A stretch of DNA of 64,000 nucleotides from Chitinophagaceae bacterium UBA4857 (GTDB lineage: Bacteria; Bacteroidota; Bacteroidia; Chitinophagales; Chitinophagaceae). Numbering within the stretch: the stretch's first letter is position 1; every line of letters starts with the position of its first letter. The DNA lies in NCBI GenBank assembly GCA_002399735.1, contig DHEF01000042.1, forward strand, positions 133,814-197,813, in the 5' to 3' direction. Positions 43,394 through 51,851 of this stretch are shown here, one piece after another. The translations under genes were made by a program, and so were the position numbers. The notes below the pieces were generated by a model. The model searched no databases, was not told where the DNA came from, and worked only from the letters and a program-made list of their open reading frames with translations.

Positions 43394-43521
43394 TGTACGC
43401 ATTACCAAATCATCAAATTTTCAAATCAACAAATCGTTTTTTCCTTTTAACTTTTGAATTTATACTTTTTATAAATTATCTTCGGTTCGTTCCCTATCAA
43501 TTAATGCTTTAAACCTCTTGC

Positions 43522-44652
43522 ATGATAATTGGCCTGCTTAAAGAACCGGATTTTGAAACAAGGGTATCGATGGTGGCAGAAACAGTTGCCGCACTTACCA
43601 AAAAAGGAATTACCGTTTTAGTAGAACAGGATGCAGGTGCAAAAGCCTTTTGCTCCAATACCGATTACGAAAAAACCGGTGCTACTATTACCAACCGCAC
43701 CGATGTTATTACACAAGCAAACCTTATCGCTGTTATTCATCCTCCTGCAGGTGCCGAGTTTGCACAGTTTACAGCGCAAGGAAAAATTTGTATTGGTGTA
43801 TATCAACCATTGACAAATGTTGGTTTAATGCAACAATATGCAGCACAACAACTCACCGTTTTTTCTTTAGATATGTTGCCACGTACCACCCGTGCACAAT
43901 CTATGGATGTACTTAGTTCGCAGGCAAATATTGCAGGTTATAAAGCGGTGCTAACCGCTGCAGCTAGCTATGGACGATACTTTCCCATGTTTATGACAGC
44001 TGCCGGAAGTATTGCTCCGGCAAAAATTTTAATACTGGGTGCAGGCGTTGCCGGTTTGCAAGCCATTGCTACTGCCCGTCGTTTAGGCGCTGTGGTAGAA
44101 GTGTTTGATACCCGCCCTGCGGTGAAAGAAGAAGTAATGAGCCTTGGTGCAAAGTTTGTAGAAGTAGAAGGGGCAGCCGATGCCAGCAAAGCCGGTGGTT
44201 ATGCGGTAGAGCAAACGGAGGACTATAAACAAAAGCAGCAACAACGTATTGCCGAAAGTGTAGCCAAGGCCGATATAATAATTACTACAGCGCAAATACC
44301 CGGGAAAAAAGCACCTGTATTAATTACCGAAGCTATGTTGCAAACTATGCGCAACGGTTCGGTAATTGTCGATTTATCAGCTGCAACAGGCGGCAATACA
44401 CCAGTTACAAAAAATGCAGAAACCATAAATTATAATGGTGTAAGTATTATTGGTAACTCATCGCTGCAAAGTACCATGCCTGCCGATGCCAGTAAATTGT
44501 ATGGCAAAAATCTGTTGAACTTTTTGCAGTTAATTATAAATAAGGAAAACCAGTTGCATTTAAACTGGGACGATGATTTGGTGAAAGGTGCTTGTATTAC
44601 ACACGATGGAGCAGTGGTGCATGAAAGAGTACTGGTAACCCCAAATCCCTAA
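43522..44652 (+). CDS. pntA: NAD(P) transhydrogenase subunit alpha, part 1 (NAD-binding)
   Basis: This is the soluble NAD(H)-binding domain I of proton-translocating transhydrogenase. It begins MIIGLLKEPDFETRVSMVAETVAAL and contains SMDVLSSQANIAGYKAVL, the Rossmann motif ILILGAGVAGLQAIATARRLGAVVEVFDTR and ITTAQIPGKKAPVLIT. The alpha subunit is split here, the membrane part being the next gene. The last codons (TPNP, stop) lie inside a copy of the hairpin repeat (CCCCAAATCCCTAAAGGGG), so the C-terminus is repeat-derived. The length of 376 aa is normal for the split form. Confidence 0.94.
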   Translation: MIIGLLKEPDFETRVSMVAETVAALTKKGITVLVEQDAGAKAFCSNTDYEKTGATITNRTDVITQANLIAVIHPPAGAEFAQFTAQGKICIGVYQPLTNVGLMQQYAAQQLTVFSLDMLPRTTRAQSMDVLSSQANIAGYKAVLTAAASYGRYFPMFMTAAGSIAPAKILILGAGVAGLQAIATARRLGAVVEVFDTRPAVKEEVMSLGAKFVEVEGAADASKAGGYAVEQTEDYKQKQQQRIAESVAKADIIITTAQIPGKKAPVLITEAMLQTMRNGSVIVDLSAATGGNTPVTKNAETINYNGVSIIGNSSLQSTMPADASKLYGKNLLNFLQLIINKENQLHLNWDDDLVKGACITHDGAVVHERVLVTPNP

Positions 44653-44922
44653 AGGGGCTTAGGTAGAGTCTGACAGTACGAAATTTGATTATGTTACCAG
44701 CTGTATTACTACTATCAGCTTTCGTTGCGTCGCACTCTTGTACTGCATCAATTCTATTGGGCATTATGCAGTACTCCGTATTTTAATCGGAGTGTAGTAA
44801 TGCTATTGGGCATTGTGTAAGTTTCTTATCAATATCGGAAACGTTCATTGGCAAATTCTCAAATTAACTAATTGCCAAATTGTTTTTTAACTTTTGAATT
44901 TTTACTTTTTAATTATATAAGT
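44637..44922 (+). repeat. Repeats E, C and D-like inside the pnt operon
   Basis: Hairpin E-like CCCCAAATCCCTAAAGGGG (44640-44658) covers the pntA stop. Core C spans 44690-44775 (CAGCTGTATTACTACTATC, GTTGCGTCGCACTCTTG). A partial second end (GCTATTGGGCATTGTGTAAG) lies at 44802-44822, followed by a D-like ATTGGCAAATTCTCAAATTA. No terminator is seen, so pntA and the next subunit may still share a transcript. Confidence 0.7.
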
Positions 44923-45237
44923 ATGACCGACTTTCTTAATTGGATAACCCTACACCAGCAAATTATTTACATAGTTATCCTGATGGTTTTTGTTGGTATT
45001 GAAATAATTGGTCGTGTACCAAGTGTGTTACATACGCCATTAATGAGTGGTGCCAATGCCATACATGGTGTGGTAATTATTGGAGCCATCATTGTAATGG
45101 GCAAGGCCGAAGCTGATAATTACCTGGCATTAATACTCGGTTTTTTAGCAGTGGTATTAGGTACTTTAAATGTGGTAGGTGGTTTTGTAGTAACCGACAG
45201 AATGTTGGAAATGTTTAAAGGCAAGAAAAAGAAATAA
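44923..45237 (+). CDS. NAD(P) transhydrogenase subunit alpha, part 2 (membrane)
   Basis: This 105-aa membrane portion of the alpha subunit has a start MTDFLNWITLHQQIIYIVILMVFVGIEIIGRVPSVLHTPLMSGANAIHGVVIIGAIIVMG. The motif RVPSVLHTPLMSGANAIHG is invariant in the family and forms part of the proton channel. Three to four membrane helices are predicted. I choose the ATG at 44923; the upstream in-frame residues are repeat-derived. It is followed by pntB after 80 bp of AT-rich repeat. Confidence 0.93.
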   Translation: MTDFLNWITLHQQIIYIVILMVFVGIEIIGRVPSVLHTPLMSGANAIHGVVIIGAIIVMGKAEADNYLALILGFLAVVLGTLNVVGGFVVTDRMLEMFKGKKKK

Positions 45238-45317
45238 TTAGAAAATTTGAAAATGAGGTAATTAGATAATTAGCCAAACACAGCACTTATTACTTAAAAC
45301 TTATCACTTACAATTAT

Positions 45318-46853
45318 ATGCTACTTACACTTATATATCTTATAGCCAGCGTAACATTTATAGTAGGATTAAAAATGTTATCAAACCCGGCAACGGCCCG
45401 TAATGGCAATTTAATTGCAGCTGGGGGCATGACCATTGCCATTTTAGGTACCATTTTTTTATATGAAGAAGACGGACAAAAACTGGGCAACTATGGTTGG
45501 ATATTTGGCGGCATTGCAGTGGGAACATTAATAGGTTTTTTAGCCGCCAAAAAAGTAAAGATGACCGCCATGCCCGAAATGGTGAGTTTGTTTAATGGTA
45601 TGGGTGGGGCTTGTGCTATGTTAATTTCTATTGTAGAGTTTGATCATTTGTTTAACAAGGATAGTGGTGTTAATTTTGAATGGACGGCTTATCCACCGCT
45701 TTCTGCGTTAACTAGTGATTCTTTTTTTATTTCCGCTTTACCGATGGGACAATTATTAATTATTTTGTTAGGCTTAATAATTGGAACTGTATCGTTTACA
45801 GGTAGTATGATTGCTTGGGGCAAACTAAATGGAAAAGTGAAAGATTTTTCGTTTAAGAACCAACAGGTTTTAAATATATTAATGTTAGTGTTGATTGTAG
45901 CTGCCGCATCTTATTTATTATGGTATTGTAATCAAGTAGGAGTAAAAATTAATGTGTTGACTGGAATGGATAACACCAATTTGCCAACTGAATCTTTTTT
46001 TACTAATGTGAAAATTATTTTCTACGGTTTATTTGTTCTCTCTATTTTATACGGCGTATTCTTTGTACTGCCTATTGGTGGTGCCGATATGCCGGTGGTT
46101 ATATCTTTATTAAATTCATTTACCGGTGTAGCAGCCGCATGTGGTGGTTTTTTATACGACAACAAAGTAATGTTAACGGGTGGTATATTGGTAGGTGCAG
46201 CGGGTACGCTGTTAACCATACTCATGTGTAAAGCCATGAACCGTTCTTTGGCTAATGTATTAATTGGTTCCTTTGGTGGCAATAAGGCCACAGGTGGTGG
46301 CGGTGCCGGTAAAGACCAGGGTACTTACAAAGAAATATCAATAACAGATACAGCCGTAGTAATGGCTTATGCTAATAAAGTATTTATTGTACCGGGTTAT
46401 GGTTTGGCTGTGGCGCAGGCGCAACATGTTTGTCATGAGTTAGAAAAATTATTAGAGAGTAAAGGTGTGGAGGTTAAGTATGCCATACACCCGGTAGCAG
46501 GACGTATGCCCGGCCACATGAACGTATTACTAGCCGAAGCCGATGTGCCTTACGAAAAGCTATTGGAGATGGAACACGCCAATGAGGAATTTAGCACCAC
46601 AGATGTAGTGTTGGTTTTAGGCGCTAATGACGTAGTAAACCCCGCTGCTAAAACAGATCCATCTTCCCCAATTTATGGCATGCCTATTTTAGATGTTGAG
46701 TTGGCTAAAAATGTTATTGTTAACAAACGTAGTATGAAGCCCGGTTATGCCGGTATAGAAAACGATTTATTCTTTCAACCTAAAACATCTATGTTATTTG
46801 GTGATGCTAAAAAAGTATTACAGGATTTGGTAGGGGAGATTAAAAATTTGTAA
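45318..46853 (+). CDS. pntB: NAD(P) transhydrogenase subunit beta
   Basis: It forms membrane domain II and the NADP(H)-binding domain III of the transhydrogenase, which uses the proton gradient to make NADPH. Membrane helices cover about residues 1-310 (IASVTFIVGLKMLSNPATARNGN, PEMVSLFNGMGGACAMLISI, ISLLNSFTGVAAACGGFLYDN). The C-terminal domain carries VFIVPGYGLAVAQAQHVCHELEKLL, HPVAGRMPGHMNVLLAEA and VLGANDVVNPAA. At 511 aa it is about 50 residues longer than E. coli PntB, the extra sequence lying in the loops of the membrane half (for example around FNKDSGVNFEWTAYPPL). Confidence 0.95.
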   Translation: MLLTLIYLIASVTFIVGLKMLSNPATARNGNLIAAGGMTIAILGTIFLYEEDGQKLGNYGWIFGGIAVGTLIGFLAAKKVKMTAMPEMVSLFNGMGGACAMLISIVEFDHLFNKDSGVNFEWTAYPPLSALTSDSFFISALPMGQLLIILLGLIIGTVSFTGSMIAWGKLNGKVKDFSFKNQQVLNILMLVLIVAAASYLLWYCNQVGVKINVLTGMDNTNLPTESFFTNVKIIFYGLFVLSILYGVFFVLPIGGADMPVVISLLNSFTGVAAACGGFLYDNKVMLTGGILVGAAGTLLTILMCKAMNRSLANVLIGSFGGNKATGGGGAGKDQGTYKEISITDTAVVMAYANKVFIVPGYGLAVAQAQHVCHELEKLLESKGVEVKYAIHPVAGRMPGHMNVLLAEADVPYEKLLEMEHANEEFSTTDVVLVLGANDVVNPAAKTDPSSPIYGMPILDVELAKNVIVNKRSMKPGYAGIENDLFFQPKTSMLFGDAKKVLQDLVGEIKNL

Positions 46854-46936
46854 GGGACCGTTTATGGTTTGTTTTTTTGAACACTTCCAAAAGTGCTTAC
46901 AACATTAAAAAAACACTAAGTTAAAATTTGTAAAAA

Positions 46937-47332
46937 ATGATAAGTTTATGGATGTATTTTTTATCGATTTTTTGCATGAATGCCAATCAATCAAATATAG
47001 ATTGTTCTGCATTAAAAGAAGGTAAATTTAAATCGGCCATAAAATTAGAAGATGGAAGTCCTTTTACAACGATAATTACTCGAAAAAAGAATTTACAATA
47101 TGAAGAGATTTTAGAGTATAATGTGAAAGCAGTTTTTAAAGTACAATGGGTGTCAGATTGTACTTATAACTTAATTGAACCAAAAGTGATTAAAGGGAGA
47201 TATCCTGCATTAACTCCAGATTTAAAATTACAAGTAACCATAATTGGTATAAATGATGATGGTTATAGAGTTAGCATAACTTCCAGCAGTTACGAAGGTG
47301 AAAAAGAGTTTAAATTGTATTATAATAAGTAA
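46937..47332 (+). CDS. Hypothetical secreted protein
   Basis: This 131-aa protein has a hydrophobic start MISLWMYFLSIFCMNANQ, which may serve as a signal peptide. Two cysteines follow (DCSALKEGKF and SDCTYNL) and probably form a disulfide. The small beta-rich domain (YNVKAVFKVQWVSDCTYNLIEPKVIKG) resembles short DNA-damage-neutral Bacteroidota secreted proteins only in general character. I cannot name a family. The coding looks real (AT-rich but with clean third-position bias). No operon partner is seen. Confidence 0.65.
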   Translation: MISLWMYFLSIFCMNANQSNIDCSALKEGKFKSAIKLEDGSPFTTIITRKKNLQYEEILEYNVKAVFKVQWVSDCTYNLIEPKVIKGRYPALTPDLKLQVTIIGINDDGYRVSITSSSYEGEKEFKLYYNK

Positions 47333-47590
47333 AATGTTGTAATGCTGAGGCTGCTCTGCGAAGCTTGTAGCTTCGCAGTAATATGCTATCGCCTTTGGCG
47401 ATTATACTAAGGCATAAAGACTATAACCCAACACACAACGACTTACACATTGCCGAATAGAATTACAGAACGTACCGCCGATAAATCGGGGTGCACCTTG
47501 CACAATGCTGAGTAATGTTACAGGTACACAAGAGTGCGACGCAACGAAAGCTGATAGTAGCACCACAGCTGATTAGCAAAATTATTTACG
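47333..47590 (-). repeat. Repeat C with inner module F
   Basis: The minus-orientation C copy spans about 47450-47585. It starts GCCGAATAGAATTACAGAAC, carries an inserted segment ACCGCCGATAAATCGGGGTG and CACCTTGCACAATGCTGAG (module F), then ACAAGAGTGCGACGCAACG and GCTGATAGTAGCACCACAGC. Module F is shared with the copy near 11620-11700. The stretch 47333-47450 has a small TGCGAAGCTTGTAGCTTCGCA hairpin at 47356-47376 and no gene. Confidence 0.75.
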
Positions 47591-47619
47591 TTGTTTAATT
47601 CATCAACACATTAAATTTG
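47591..47619 (+). promoter_or_regulatory. Promoter of the rRNA methyltransferase gene
   Basis: TTG (47591-47593), 18-nt spacer, TAAATTTG (47612-47619), an exact TAnnTTTG match. It lies 33 nt before the ATG at 47653 and overlaps the upstream TTG codon at 47617. This argues for 47653 as the start. Confidence 0.7.
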
Positions 47620-47652
47620 TACGATAATATTATTGATAACTATCGTAGCAAT

Positions 47653-49011
47653 ATGGCGCAACTACCGGCTTCTTTAATCAACTCATTAACCAATGCCAAA
47701 GGCTTTAACCGGCAAGCTTTTGAAGGCGTGCATGCATCGGGTGAGCAAATCACGTCAATCCGTATTAATCCAAATAAAATAAACGATAAGGTAACACTGC
47801 CTTTTAATAATCTGGTACAAGTGACATGGACAAGCAACGGATATTATTTACCGGAGCGTCCGTCTTTTACTTTTGATCCTTTTTTTCATGCCGGTACGTA
47901 TTATGTGCAGGAAGCCAGTAGCATGTTTGTGGAGCAAGCGCTTTTGCAAAATGTTGATGTAAGCAAGCCATTAAAAGTATTGGATTTATGTGCAGCACCT
48001 GGAGGTAAATCAACACATTTACAATCTTTAATAAGTGCAGATAGTTTATTGGTGAGTAATGAAGTGATAAGAAGCAGGGCAAATATTTTAAAAGATAATA
48101 TTGTTAAATGGGGTGCAGCAAATGTGGTGGTAACCAATAACGATCCGGCGCATTTTAAATCATTAAACGGATACTTTGATGTAATTGTGGTGGATGCACC
48201 TTGTAGTGGTAGTGGTTTGTTCAGGCGTGATGAGGAAGCCATTGCGGAGTGGAGTGAGGATAATGTAAATCTTTGTAGCCAGCGTCAGCAGCGTATTTTG
48301 GCTGATATATGGCCTTGTTTAAAAGAAGGTGGCTTGTTAATTTATTCTACTTGTTCTTTTTCGCAACAAGAGGATGAAGACATATTACAATGGATGCAAA
48401 AAGAATATGATGCTGTTGTAAAACCAATTAATGTGCAAGCAGAGTGGGGTATAATTGCCAGTGAATTGGGTTATCGTTTTTGGCCCGATCAGGTAAAAGG
48501 TGAGGGTTTCTTTTTAGCTTGTTTGCAAAAGCAAACATCACAAGAAGAAGTTGTGGTTAAAACAAAACGAAAAGTAGAAACACCATCAAAAACACAAATA
48601 CCGGTTATTGAAAGATGGTTGGAAAATTCAACCGACTTGCAATTTATTTTACACGAACAAACGGTGTATGTATGGAGTAATTTGTTAGCAACTGACGGAG
48701 CATTTTTACTGGATAAATTAAAAGTTATATACTCGGGCACTAAACTGGGTGAGTTAATGCGGGATAAATTAATTCCCGATCATGCGCTAGCCATGAACCC
48801 TTTTTTACAAGGAGAAATTGTTACTGCGGAGTTGGATGAAAAAGATGCCATTGCTTTTTTACAACGAAAAGATATAGCGCAATTACCTGAAACTAAAGGA
48901 TGGCAATTAGCTACTTTTGAAGGACAAGCATTGGGCTGGATGAATGTATTGCCGAATCGCATTAATAATTATTATCCTAAAGAGTTGCGTATTTTAAAAG
49001 AGAGCAAATAA
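47653..49011 (+). CDS. rRNA (cytosine-5) methyltransferase, NOL1/NOP2/Sun family (RsmF-like)
   Basis: AdoMet-dependent m5C methyltransferase acting on 16S rRNA, inferred from the family. The AdoMet site is KVLDLCAAPGGKSTHLQSL. The two catalytic-pair cysteines appear in VVDAPCSGSGLF and IYSTCSFSQQEDE. The C-terminal 170 residues resemble the PUA/FAU-like RNA-binding part of RsmF (GTKLGELMRDKLIPDHALAM, ATFEGQALGWMNVLPNRINNYYPKELRI). The start at 47653 (MAQLPASLINSL) is preferred because a promoter overlaps the upstream codons. Confidence 0.9.
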   Translation: MAQLPASLINSLTNAKGFNRQAFEGVHASGEQITSIRINPNKINDKVTLPFNNLVQVTWTSNGYYLPERPSFTFDPFFHAGTYYVQEASSMFVEQALLQNVDVSKPLKVLDLCAAPGGKSTHLQSLISADSLLVSNEVIRSRANILKDNIVKWGAANVVVTNNDPAHFKSLNGYFDVIVVDAPCSGSGLFRRDEEAIAEWSEDNVNLCSQRQQRILADIWPCLKEGGLLIYSTCSFSQQEDEDILQWMQKEYDAVVKPINVQAEWGIIASELGYRFWPDQVKGEGFFLACLQKQTSQEEVVVKTKRKVETPSKTQIPVIERWLENSTDLQFILHEQTVYVWSNLLATDGAFLLDKLKVIYSGTKLGELMRDKLIPDHALAMNPFLQGEIVTAELDEKDAIAFLQRKDIAQLPETKGWQLATFEGQALGWMNVLPNRINNYYPKELRILKESK

Positions 49012-49079
49012 GCTGTTTATTATTAGGCTTTCAATGATGTAATTATCTCATTATCTAATTTTTAAATTAACTTATTACC

Positions 49080-50336
49080 TCATTGTTCCCCCGGTTCATA
49101 ATCGGTGGGTAACATGGTCGACATTTTTTCCTGAAAGCCCCACCACGCAGTAGCTAATAATTTATCCGGATAAAAATAACTACCATCAGGTCCAATTAAT
49201 AGTGGTATTTCCTCGGTAATAAAAATTAAGGAACGTTGGTAAAAAGGTTTTCTTCTCTCGCTAAAGTAATCAAGATAAGCCTGGTCTTCCATTCCTTTTT
49301 TATACGTTACATATAAATAGTTGGGAAAATAAATAACATTAAAAATTCCGTCTTTACCAATAGTCAAACTGTCCAGTGTTACAAAGTGCGGACTGTACTC
49401 TTCAATAAAATCTTTCTGACGTAAAATACGTCTGTAGTATTCTGATGAATCCTGACCGGTGATAACATTTTGTACCGAATCTTTTTTTACAAGGTTTTTA
49501 TCACGGCTACTAACAAATATATTTCCACTGCCACCCAATACAGATGGGCCCAGTTTGCGAACTCTTTGTTTTTCCAGATTGGGATGTTTTACCATCCGCC
49601 TTACTTCAAAACCTTCTTCCAACAATTTGTTATTATATAAAGCAGTAAAAAAATGTTTCATCGATCCGTAATAAGCTTTGTCTCTGGCTTTTACCCAACG
49701 TTTTTTAGGGTCTTTATCCTGGTTGCCTAATTGTGTAAACAAAGTATAACCATAGTAGGTGGTAGATCCTTCTTTAAACTTTATTTCAAATGCCTCTAAT
49801 TGGTATTCTATTTTATAGCCCAATGCGTTGTTTTCAATAATCAAAGGTTTGTCGGCAATAGCTTCCAAGCGGTTTGTTTTTTTATAAAATCTAAACCTGA
49901 TGTCTTTATGATTTTTTAGTTTACAATCTTTGGCGTTGGTGTTTTTACCAATAAAACTACTCATAAAAGTGTTGCCCCATTTATCCCAGCCTTCCTCTAC
50001 AAATGGCTCCAGTACTACATTATCCAGCTCCGTTATTTTGGTTTTCATTTCAATCCGTAGCTTAAGCGGCAGCTCTTCGCTGCTAAACGAAAACACACTT
50101 GTTTCAAATCCAACCGATGTGGTAATTAGTTCATACTTACCAGGTTTAATATCTGTTATTTCAAAATACCCATCTTTATTCGTACTGCCTCCCTTCGATG
50201 TATTGGTTAAAAAAACACTTGCCCCGGCAATAGGTTGTTGCGTTACAGGGTTTACCACTGTGCCTTTTATGGTTTGCTGTGCTAAAGCCTGTACTGTATG
50301 TACAACTATTAAAAGTATGATTAGTGTAAAACGCAT
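49080..50336 (-). CDS. Carboxypeptidase-regulatory-like domain protein, secreted
   Basis: I place the start at the ATG at 50336, giving the signal peptide MRFTLIILLIVVHTVQALAQ. It is followed by a CarboxypepD_reg-like Ig-type domain (TIKGTVVNPVTQQPIAGASVFLTNTSKGGSTNKDGYFEITDIKPGKYELITTSVGFE). Unlike TonB-dependent receptors, no plug or barrel follows. The remaining 300 residues are a domain common to many Bacteroidota envelope proteins of unknown role. TATCTTCG, one base off the promoter consensus, lies shortly upstream on the minus strand. Confidence 0.85.
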   Translation of the reverse strand: MRFTLIILLIVVHTVQALAQQTIKGTVVNPVTQQPIAGASVFLTNTSKGGSTNKDGYFEITDIKPGKYELITTSVGFETSVFSFSSEELPLKLRIEMKTKITELDNVVLEPFVEEGWDKWGNTFMSSFIGKNTNAKDCKLKNHKDIRFRFYKKTNRLEAIADKPLIIENNALGYKIEYQLEAFEIKFKEGSTTYYGYTLFTQLGNQDKDPKKRWVKARDKAYYGSMKHFFTALYNNKLLEEGFEVRRMVKHPNLEKQRVRKLGPSVLGGSGNIFVSSRDKNLVKKDSVQNVITGQDSSEYYRRILRQKDFIEEYSPHFVTLDSLTIGKDGIFNVIYFPNYLYVTYKKGMEDQAYLDYFSERRKPFYQRSLIFITEEIPLLIGPDGSYFYPDKLLATAWWGFQEKMSTMLPTDYEPGEQ

Positions 50337-50397
50337 GTTACGAAGATAATAATATGTTGCGAATGTTTCGTAATGAAAATTAATCCATAAAATTTTT

Positions 50398-50485
50398 ATG
50401 TTACCAACTGCGGTAATCCTAATCATCGTTCCTTGCGTCGCACTCTTGTACTGCATCAATTCTATTGGCCACTGTGCAAGCTGCT
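50398..50485 (+). repeat. Dispersed repeat C (type 1, plus orientation)
   Basis: ATGTTACCAACTGCGGTAAT, ATCGTTCCTTGCGTCGCAC, TCTTGTACTGCATCAATTC and TATTGGCCACTGTGCAAG follow the consensus almost base for base. It lies between yebC and the CarboxypepD_reg gene. Confidence 0.85.
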
Positions 50486-50514
50486 ATGTTTTTCAGCTAC
50501 TCCAATTTTTAATT

Positions 50515-50549
50515 AAAAAAGGTGCAAGCTTTATCAACTTACACCTTTT
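50515..50549 (-). terminator. Rho-independent terminator of yebC
   Basis: On the minus strand AAAAGGTGTAAG pairs with CTTGCACCTTTT (12 bp, one G-T pair), followed by a T-run. Confidence 0.8.
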
Positions 50550-50567
50550 AAATTTATACTTTTTAAT

Positions 50568-51290
50568 TTATCCCATGTTATGAAACACTTTCTGCACGTC
50601 TTCGTCCTGTTCCAAACGTTCAATTAATTTACTTACATCTTCGGCCTGTGCATCAGTTACCGGAACCGTTGTGGTAGGTATCCACTCCAGTTCGGCACTT
50701 ATTGGAGTAATATTTTTTTCTTCCAGTGCGTTTTGCATGTTACCAAAATCGGTAAAACCAACACGTACAACAATTACGTCTTTACCTTCTTCCGTAGTAC
50801 TTTCGCCTAACTCTTCCAAACCAAAGTCAATCAGTTCTAATTCTAAATCATCGGTATTTAAACCTTCGGGGTTTAATGTAAACACACCCATTTTTTTAAA
50901 CTGAAAAGCTACACTACCGCTATTACCCATAGCACCATGACCTTTCGTAAAATGACTTTTTACATTGGCCACTGTACGTACGTGGTTGTCCGTTGCAGTT
51001 TCAACCAATAAGGCAACACCATGTGGTGCATAACCTTCGTACAAAATTTCATCATAGGTTTCCATTTCTTTGCCTTGTGCACGCTTAATGGCCGCTTCTA
51101 CACGGTCTTTCGGCATGTTCACACTTTTCGCATTCTGAAAACAACGACGTAACGCTGCATTACTCGATGGATCTGGTCCACCGGCTTTTACAGCAATGGC
51201 TATCTCTTTACCAATACGTGTAAATTGTTTGGCCATTCTGTCGTAACGGGCAAACATACTGGCCTTACGTACTTCAAAAATTCTTCCCAT
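50568..51290 (-). CDS. yebC: YebC/PmpR family protein
   Basis: This belongs to the YebC/TACO1 family, described as transcriptional regulators and, more recently, as factors that relieve ribosome stalling at proline-rich stretches. The sequence shows the usual start MGRIFEVRKASMFARYDRMAKQFTRIGKEIAIAVKAGGPDPSSNAALRR, then MPKDRVEAAIKRAQGK and YEGYAPHGVALLVETATDNHVRT. At 240 aa it is full length. Unusually for this genome, a GGGGAGG Shine-Dalgarno-like sequence lies 8 nt before the ATG, supplied by a dispersed hairpin repeat. Confidence 0.95.
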   Translation of the reverse strand: MGRIFEVRKASMFARYDRMAKQFTRIGKEIAIAVKAGGPDPSSNAALRRCFQNAKSVNMPKDRVEAAIKRAQGKEMETYDEILYEGYAPHGVALLVETATDNHVRTVANVKSHFTKGHGAMGNSGSVAFQFKKMGVFTLNPEGLNTDDLELELIDFGLEELGESTTEEGKDVIVVRVGFTDFGNMQNALEEKNITPISAELEWIPTTTVPVTDAQAEDVSKLIERLEQDEDVQKVFHNMG

Positions 51291-51330
51291 AATATAGGCC
51301 TCCCCAACCCCTCCGAAGGAGGGGCTGCAA
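51291..51330 (-). promoter_or_regulatory. Hairpin repeat E giving the yebC ribosome-binding site
   Basis: On the minus strand GCCCCTCCTTCGGAGGGG is followed by TTGGGGAGGCC, then TATATT and the yebC ATG. GGGGAGG (complement of 51299-51305) ends 8 nt before the start codon. The same element stands before dedA. Confidence 0.7.
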
Positions 51331-51445
51331 ATGCTCTCGCATTGCAGGAGTTTTTAAGTTTTTAAATTATTTTATTTGTCAAAAGTAATACTTTGCCAAA
51401 TAGATTGCCATTGAATTTTTTACAACTGTTTTAATATGAACAGAC

Positions 51446-51505
51446 TCTAATCTCCCCTCCTTTGGAGGTTCCCGAAAGGGAAGTAACGAAGTTAGGGGGA
51501 GGCTC
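51446..51505. repeat. Long-form hairpin repeat E
   Basis: CTCCCCTCCTTTGGAGG, TTCCCGAAAGGGAA, then GTAACGAAGTTAGGGGGAGG, abutting the stop codon of the YbjQ-like gene. It is the same kind as the element at 38195-38258. It has nested palindromes and could serve as a 3'-end hairpin, but no T-run follows. Confidence 0.6.
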
Positions 51506-51826
51506 TTACGAATATCGCACCGCTGTACCGGAGGCTACTACCATTAACATGCTGCCGCCGCCACCTACGGTTTCAAAATCAAGGTCAATACCAATAACCG
51601 CATTGGCACCTAAGCTTTGTGCTTTATGGCTTAACTCGTTAAGCGCTTGTTGGCGGGCTTCTTCCAGCACCCTTTCATAGGTACCGCTGCGACCACCAAA
51701 AAAGTCACGAAGTCCGCCCATAATATCTTTTAAAACATTAGCGCCAATAATTACTTCGGCCGATACAATGCCTTTGTAGTCTTCAATAGAACGACCTTCT
51801 ATATTGTTGGTTGTAGTTAATAGCAT
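51506..51826 (-). CDS. YbjQ/UPF0145 family protein
   Basis: This 106-aa protein of the UPF0145 (heavy-metal-binding-domain-like) family shows TTTNNIEGRSIEDYKGIVSAEVIIGANVLKDIMGGLRDFFGGRSGTYERVLEEARQQALNELSHKAQSLGANAVIGIDLDFETVG. This pattern is diagnostic. Members form pentameric assemblies; the function is not settled. The exact promoter element TATCTTTG lies about 17 nt before the ATG on the minus strand. Confidence 0.92.
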   Translation of the reverse strand: MLLTTTNNIEGRSIEDYKGIVSAEVIIGANVLKDIMGGLRDFFGGRSGTYERVLEEARQQALNELSHKAQSLGANAVIGIDLDFETVGGGGSMLMVVASGTAVRYS

Positions 51827-51843
51827 ATAATTTATTTATACTG

Positions 51844-51851
51844 CAAAGATA
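51844..51851 (-). promoter_or_regulatory. -7 promoter element of the YbjQ-like gene
   Basis: On the minus strand TATCTTTG, an exact consensus match, lies 17 nt before the start codon. The -33 part is not clear. Confidence 0.55.
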
